From assembly GCA_038327685.1 (NCBI GenBank), contig JBBQLH010000049.1, positions 1 through 32,634 of the forward strand: a stretch of DNA of 32,634 bases, written 5' to 3'. The notes beneath the pieces are model-generated. The model ran no database searches and was not told the DNA's origin. It was given only the letters and a program-made list of their open reading frames with translations. Positions 30,874-32,634 of the stretch are shown here, in pieces. Each line of letters starts with the position of its first letter. Position 1 is the stretch's first letter. This DNA comes from DASQFQ01 sp038327685 (lineage in GTDB: Bacteria; Actinomycetota; Thermoleophilia; Solirubrobacterales; Solirubrobacteraceae). The position numbers and the translations under genes are program-made.

Positions 30874-30998
30874 GTGTGTCTCCTAACATCGTTGGACACT
30901 GGTTGGCGGCGGCGCGAGCCCTTCATCTTTCTCCGCCGCGCGCCACGCGTCAGCGTCTGTTAAGGAGCGCGAGATGGGCGCCCCCGTACGATCCCGGC

Positions 30999-31639
30999 AT
31001 GGCGATCGCAGGCCCGGCGCTCGATCCCGACTCCACGGAATGGGTGCGCACGCTCGGGTCCACCGGCTCGGAGCGTGAGGCCGCTTCGGCCCGCCTGCAC
31101 GCGCTGCTGGTGCCGATCGCTCGCTCAGCCGCCCGCGGCGCGGCGCGGCGTTGCGCATCGAAGGCCCGGAGCTTGATGACCTCGCACATCAGGCCGCGGC
31201 GGACGCGCTGCTGGCGATCACGGGCAAGCTCGGGCAGTTCCGCGGCGACAGCCGGTTCACCACCTGGGCGTACAAGTTCGTGATCTTCGAGGTGTCGGGA
31301 AAGCTCGCGGGACACTTCTGGCGCAAGTCCGGCGTGTCACTCGACGCGGAGGACTGGGATCGGCTGCCCGACCGCTTTGCGCTGGACCCTGAGCGGGAGT
31401 CGGAGTGGCACGAGCTCGTGCTCGCGGTGCGCCGAGCGGTCGACGATGACCTGAGCGAGCGCCAGCGTGCGATCTTCGTCGCGATCGTGCTCAACGAGGT
31501 ACCGCTCGATGCACTCGTCGCCGAGCTCGGCTCCAACCGCAACGCGATCTACAAGTCGCTCTTCGACGCCCGGCGCAAGCTGCGCGCACGGCTCGTCACC
31601 GACGGGCACCTCGACCCCGAGCCCGCGAGGCGACCATGA
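30999..31639 (+). pseudogene. ECF-like sigma factor gene split by one frameshift
   Basis: ATG 30999 opens MAIAGPALDPDSTEWVRTLG, then REAASARLHALLVPIARSAA. In the repeat-rich GCGGCGCGGCG tract near 31145 the family sequence moves to another frame: LRIEGPELDDLAHQAAADAL, FRGDSRFTTWAYKFVIFEVS, and region 4 with LSERQRAIFVAIVLNEVPLD and GSNRNAIYKSLFDARRKLRA. The shift equals one lost base. Everything else is full length, about 213 residues when repaired. The second part could be translated alone from GTG 31151. A sequencing error in the GC-repeat tract is a serious alternative. The next gene overlaps by ATGA. Confidence 0.8.
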
Positions 31640-31848
31640 ACGGCCTCGAGCAGTTCCTGCGGACCGACCCGCTCGACGCGGGCTGCGCACGGACGATGGA
31701 GTTGCTCGATGTCTACGTCGAGCTCGCGCTGGCTGATGCCGAGCCCGAGCGACGTTATCCCGACCTCGCTGTGCATCTGCGCGGATGTGGCCCCTGCGAG
31801 GAGGACTTCAAGGCGCTGCTGGTCGCGGTCCGGGGTCGCGCAGGGTAA
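31636..31848 (+). CDS. Small Cys-containing protein, possible anti-sigma partner
   Basis: The 70-residue protein starts at ATG 31636, overlapping the sigma gene stop as ATGA. It has CARTMELLDVYVELALADAE, then RYPDLAVHLRGCGPCEEDFK. The arrangement of an early Cys and a later H-x3-C-x2-C is like the zinc-binding zf-HC2 anti-sigma domain. Coupling to the sigma gene supports a regulatory partner. It has no membrane segment. Confidence 0.7.
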   Translation: MNGLEQFLRTDPLDAGCARTMELLDVYVELALADAEPERRYPDLAVHLRGCGPCEEDFKALLVAVRGRAG

Positions 31849-31904
31849 GAAGCGCTTCCCGCCGCAACACCAACAGGCATGACACGAACCCTCTCGGGCC
31901 GCGG

Positions 31905-32411
31905 ATGACCCTGCTCGGCCCAGGCGACGCATTCCCGCCCATCACCGTCGCGCTGTCGGGCGACGAGACGCTCGACCTGCCCGACGGCCTCAGCGGTCAC
32001 TACGGCGTGGTCCTCCTCTATCGCGGCTCCTGGTGTCCGTATTGCAACGCACAGCTGCGCGCCTTTCAACGCGGCCACGAGAAGCTCGCCGAACTCGACA
32101 TCCGTGTCGTGGCGCTCTCCGTCGACGACGGGGACACGACGCGGGCACTCGTCGACAAGCACGGGCTGCGCTTCCCGGTCGGCCACAGCGCGGACGCCCC
32201 TGTCATCGCCGCCGCCACCGGCGCCTTTGTCAACCCGGAATCCACGTTCCTGCAGTCCACGGGATTCGTGCTCGACCCCAACGGGCACGTGCTCGTCAGC
32301 GTGTACTCCAGCGGCGCCATCGGACGGCTCCTCCCCGACGACGTCATCGGAATGATCCGCTACGTGCGCGAGCAGGCAGCCGCCGCCGACCCGGCGGGAG
32401 CCCCTCGATGA
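31905..32411 (+). CDS. AhpC/TSA-family peroxiredoxin
   Basis: From ATG 31905 the protein has 168 residues. It has GPGDAFPPITVALSGDE, the redox motif YRGSWCPYCNAQL (Cys44 peroxidatic, Cys47), IRVVALSVDD and FVNPESTFLQSTGFVLDPNG. This is a complete thioredoxin-fold peroxiredoxin that reduces peroxides in the cytoplasm. The C-terminal half is nearly duplicated by the broken copy at 25044. The stop overlaps the start of the HAD-like frame as ATGA. Confidence 0.87.
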   Translation: MTLLGPGDAFPPITVALSGDETLDLPDGLSGHYGVVLLYRGSWCPYCNAQLRAFQRGHEKLAELDIRVVALSVDDGDTTRALVDKHGLRFPVGHSADAPVIAAATGAFVNPESTFLQSTGFVLDPNGHVLVSVYSSGAIGRLLPDDVIGMIRYVREQAAAADPAGAPR

Positions 32412-32634
32412 CCCCGACGCCTGAGGTGCGAACGCTCAAGCCCCGCCGCGAGCCCTACGAGCTGCCAGGACGTTCGACGTCGAGCTCTCCGGGGTCCGGT
32501 TGATCGCCGCGCACGCGTGGGACATCACGGGCGCCTTGGCGGCCGGGTGCGCGGCGGCCTTCGTCGCCCGCCCCGGCATGGCGCTCAGCCCGGTCGGTGC
32601 CCGCCCCGACATCGTCGGCACCGACATCGACGAC
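32408..32634 (+). pseudogene. Broken type II haloacid dehalogenase gene (C-terminal part, runs off the window)
   Basis: ATG 32408 opens MTPTPEVRTLKPRREPYELP and the frame then ends early. After a one-base shift near 32467 another frame gives TFDVELSGVRLIAAHAWDIT, then CAAAFVARPGMALSPVGARP, the end of HAD type II enzymes (AHAWD is the usual late motif). The N-terminal half with the catalytic FDVNETL is missing between the start codon and EVRTL. The copy at 25322 has exactly the missing N-terminal part. The gene continues past the window. Confidence 0.72.

Overview
The window is very GC-rich (roughly 70 percent by eye), with strong G/C at third codon positions, many GTG starts and frequent ATGA stop/start overlaps. 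The protein repertoire points to a high-GC actinobacterium of the Thermoleophilia/Solirubrobacterales type: two MpsC/DUF2294 proteins, GH15 and PQQ-like propeller lipoproteins, BTAD-type SBP_bac_5 fragments and many ECF sigma factors. The taxonomic guess is an inference. No rRNA, tRNA, CRISPR array or complete insertion sequence was seen.

Region 1 (1-11.7 kb) is a cell-surface polysaccharide locus with intact, tightly packed genes. It starts with the C-terminal end of a probable GT39-like membrane glycosyltransferase and a small membrane protein. A reverse-strand family 2 glycosyltransferase follows. A forward operon (2152-6355) then encodes GT2, a Wzx-like flippase, GT2 and a polysaccharide deacetylase. 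It converges on a reverse operon (6327-9666) of a GNAT/FemAB-like protein, an APH-like kinase and a nucleotidyltransferase/P-loop kinase fusion. A GH16 glycanase and a SAM methyltransferase close the locus. Together they look like a system that makes, exports and trims an exopolysaccharide.

Region 2 (11.7-15 kb) has about 730 bases without a recognisable gene, then a membrane HD-GYP phosphodiesterase, an OsmC-like protein and a DoxX protein. The OsmC gene carries an in-frame TGA exactly where the family has its first catalytic cysteine. A hairpin with the geometry of a bacterial SECIS element follows 26 nt later. The gene is therefore a candidate selenoprotein and is the most interesting item in the window.

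Region 3 (15-22.6 kb) is a gene graveyard mixed with apparently intact genes. Remnants are an ECF42-type sigma factor C-terminus, a second copy of the HD-GYP N-terminus, a mercuric-reductase-like C-terminus, an FAD oxidoreductase with internal deletions, a metallophosphoesterase with two frameshifts in its N-terminus, and a radical SAM gene lacking its core. Intact between them are a CDP-alcohol phosphatidyltransferase, a membrane protein, a 110-residue unknown and a TIGR04283-type glycosyltransferase. The set looks like a decayed arsenosugar-like or glycolipid pathway. Two propeller lipoproteins and an antisense OsmC remnant follow.

Region 4 (22.6-32.6 kb) holds a GH15 glucoamylase-like protein fused to a stress-protein-like domain, a broken peroxiredoxin/HAD/solute-binding-protein chimera, a DoxX-HTH fusion, a divergent pair of MpsC genes with one copy coupled to an ECF sigma factor, a second peroxiredoxin-like operon, a broken lactonase, a frameshifted ECF sigma gene with a small Cys-rich partner, and an intact peroxiredoxin followed by a broken HAD gene that runs off the window.

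Frameshifts are absent from the first 14 kb and frequent after 15 kb. Whether this is real decay or base-calling error cannot be decided from the sequence alone.
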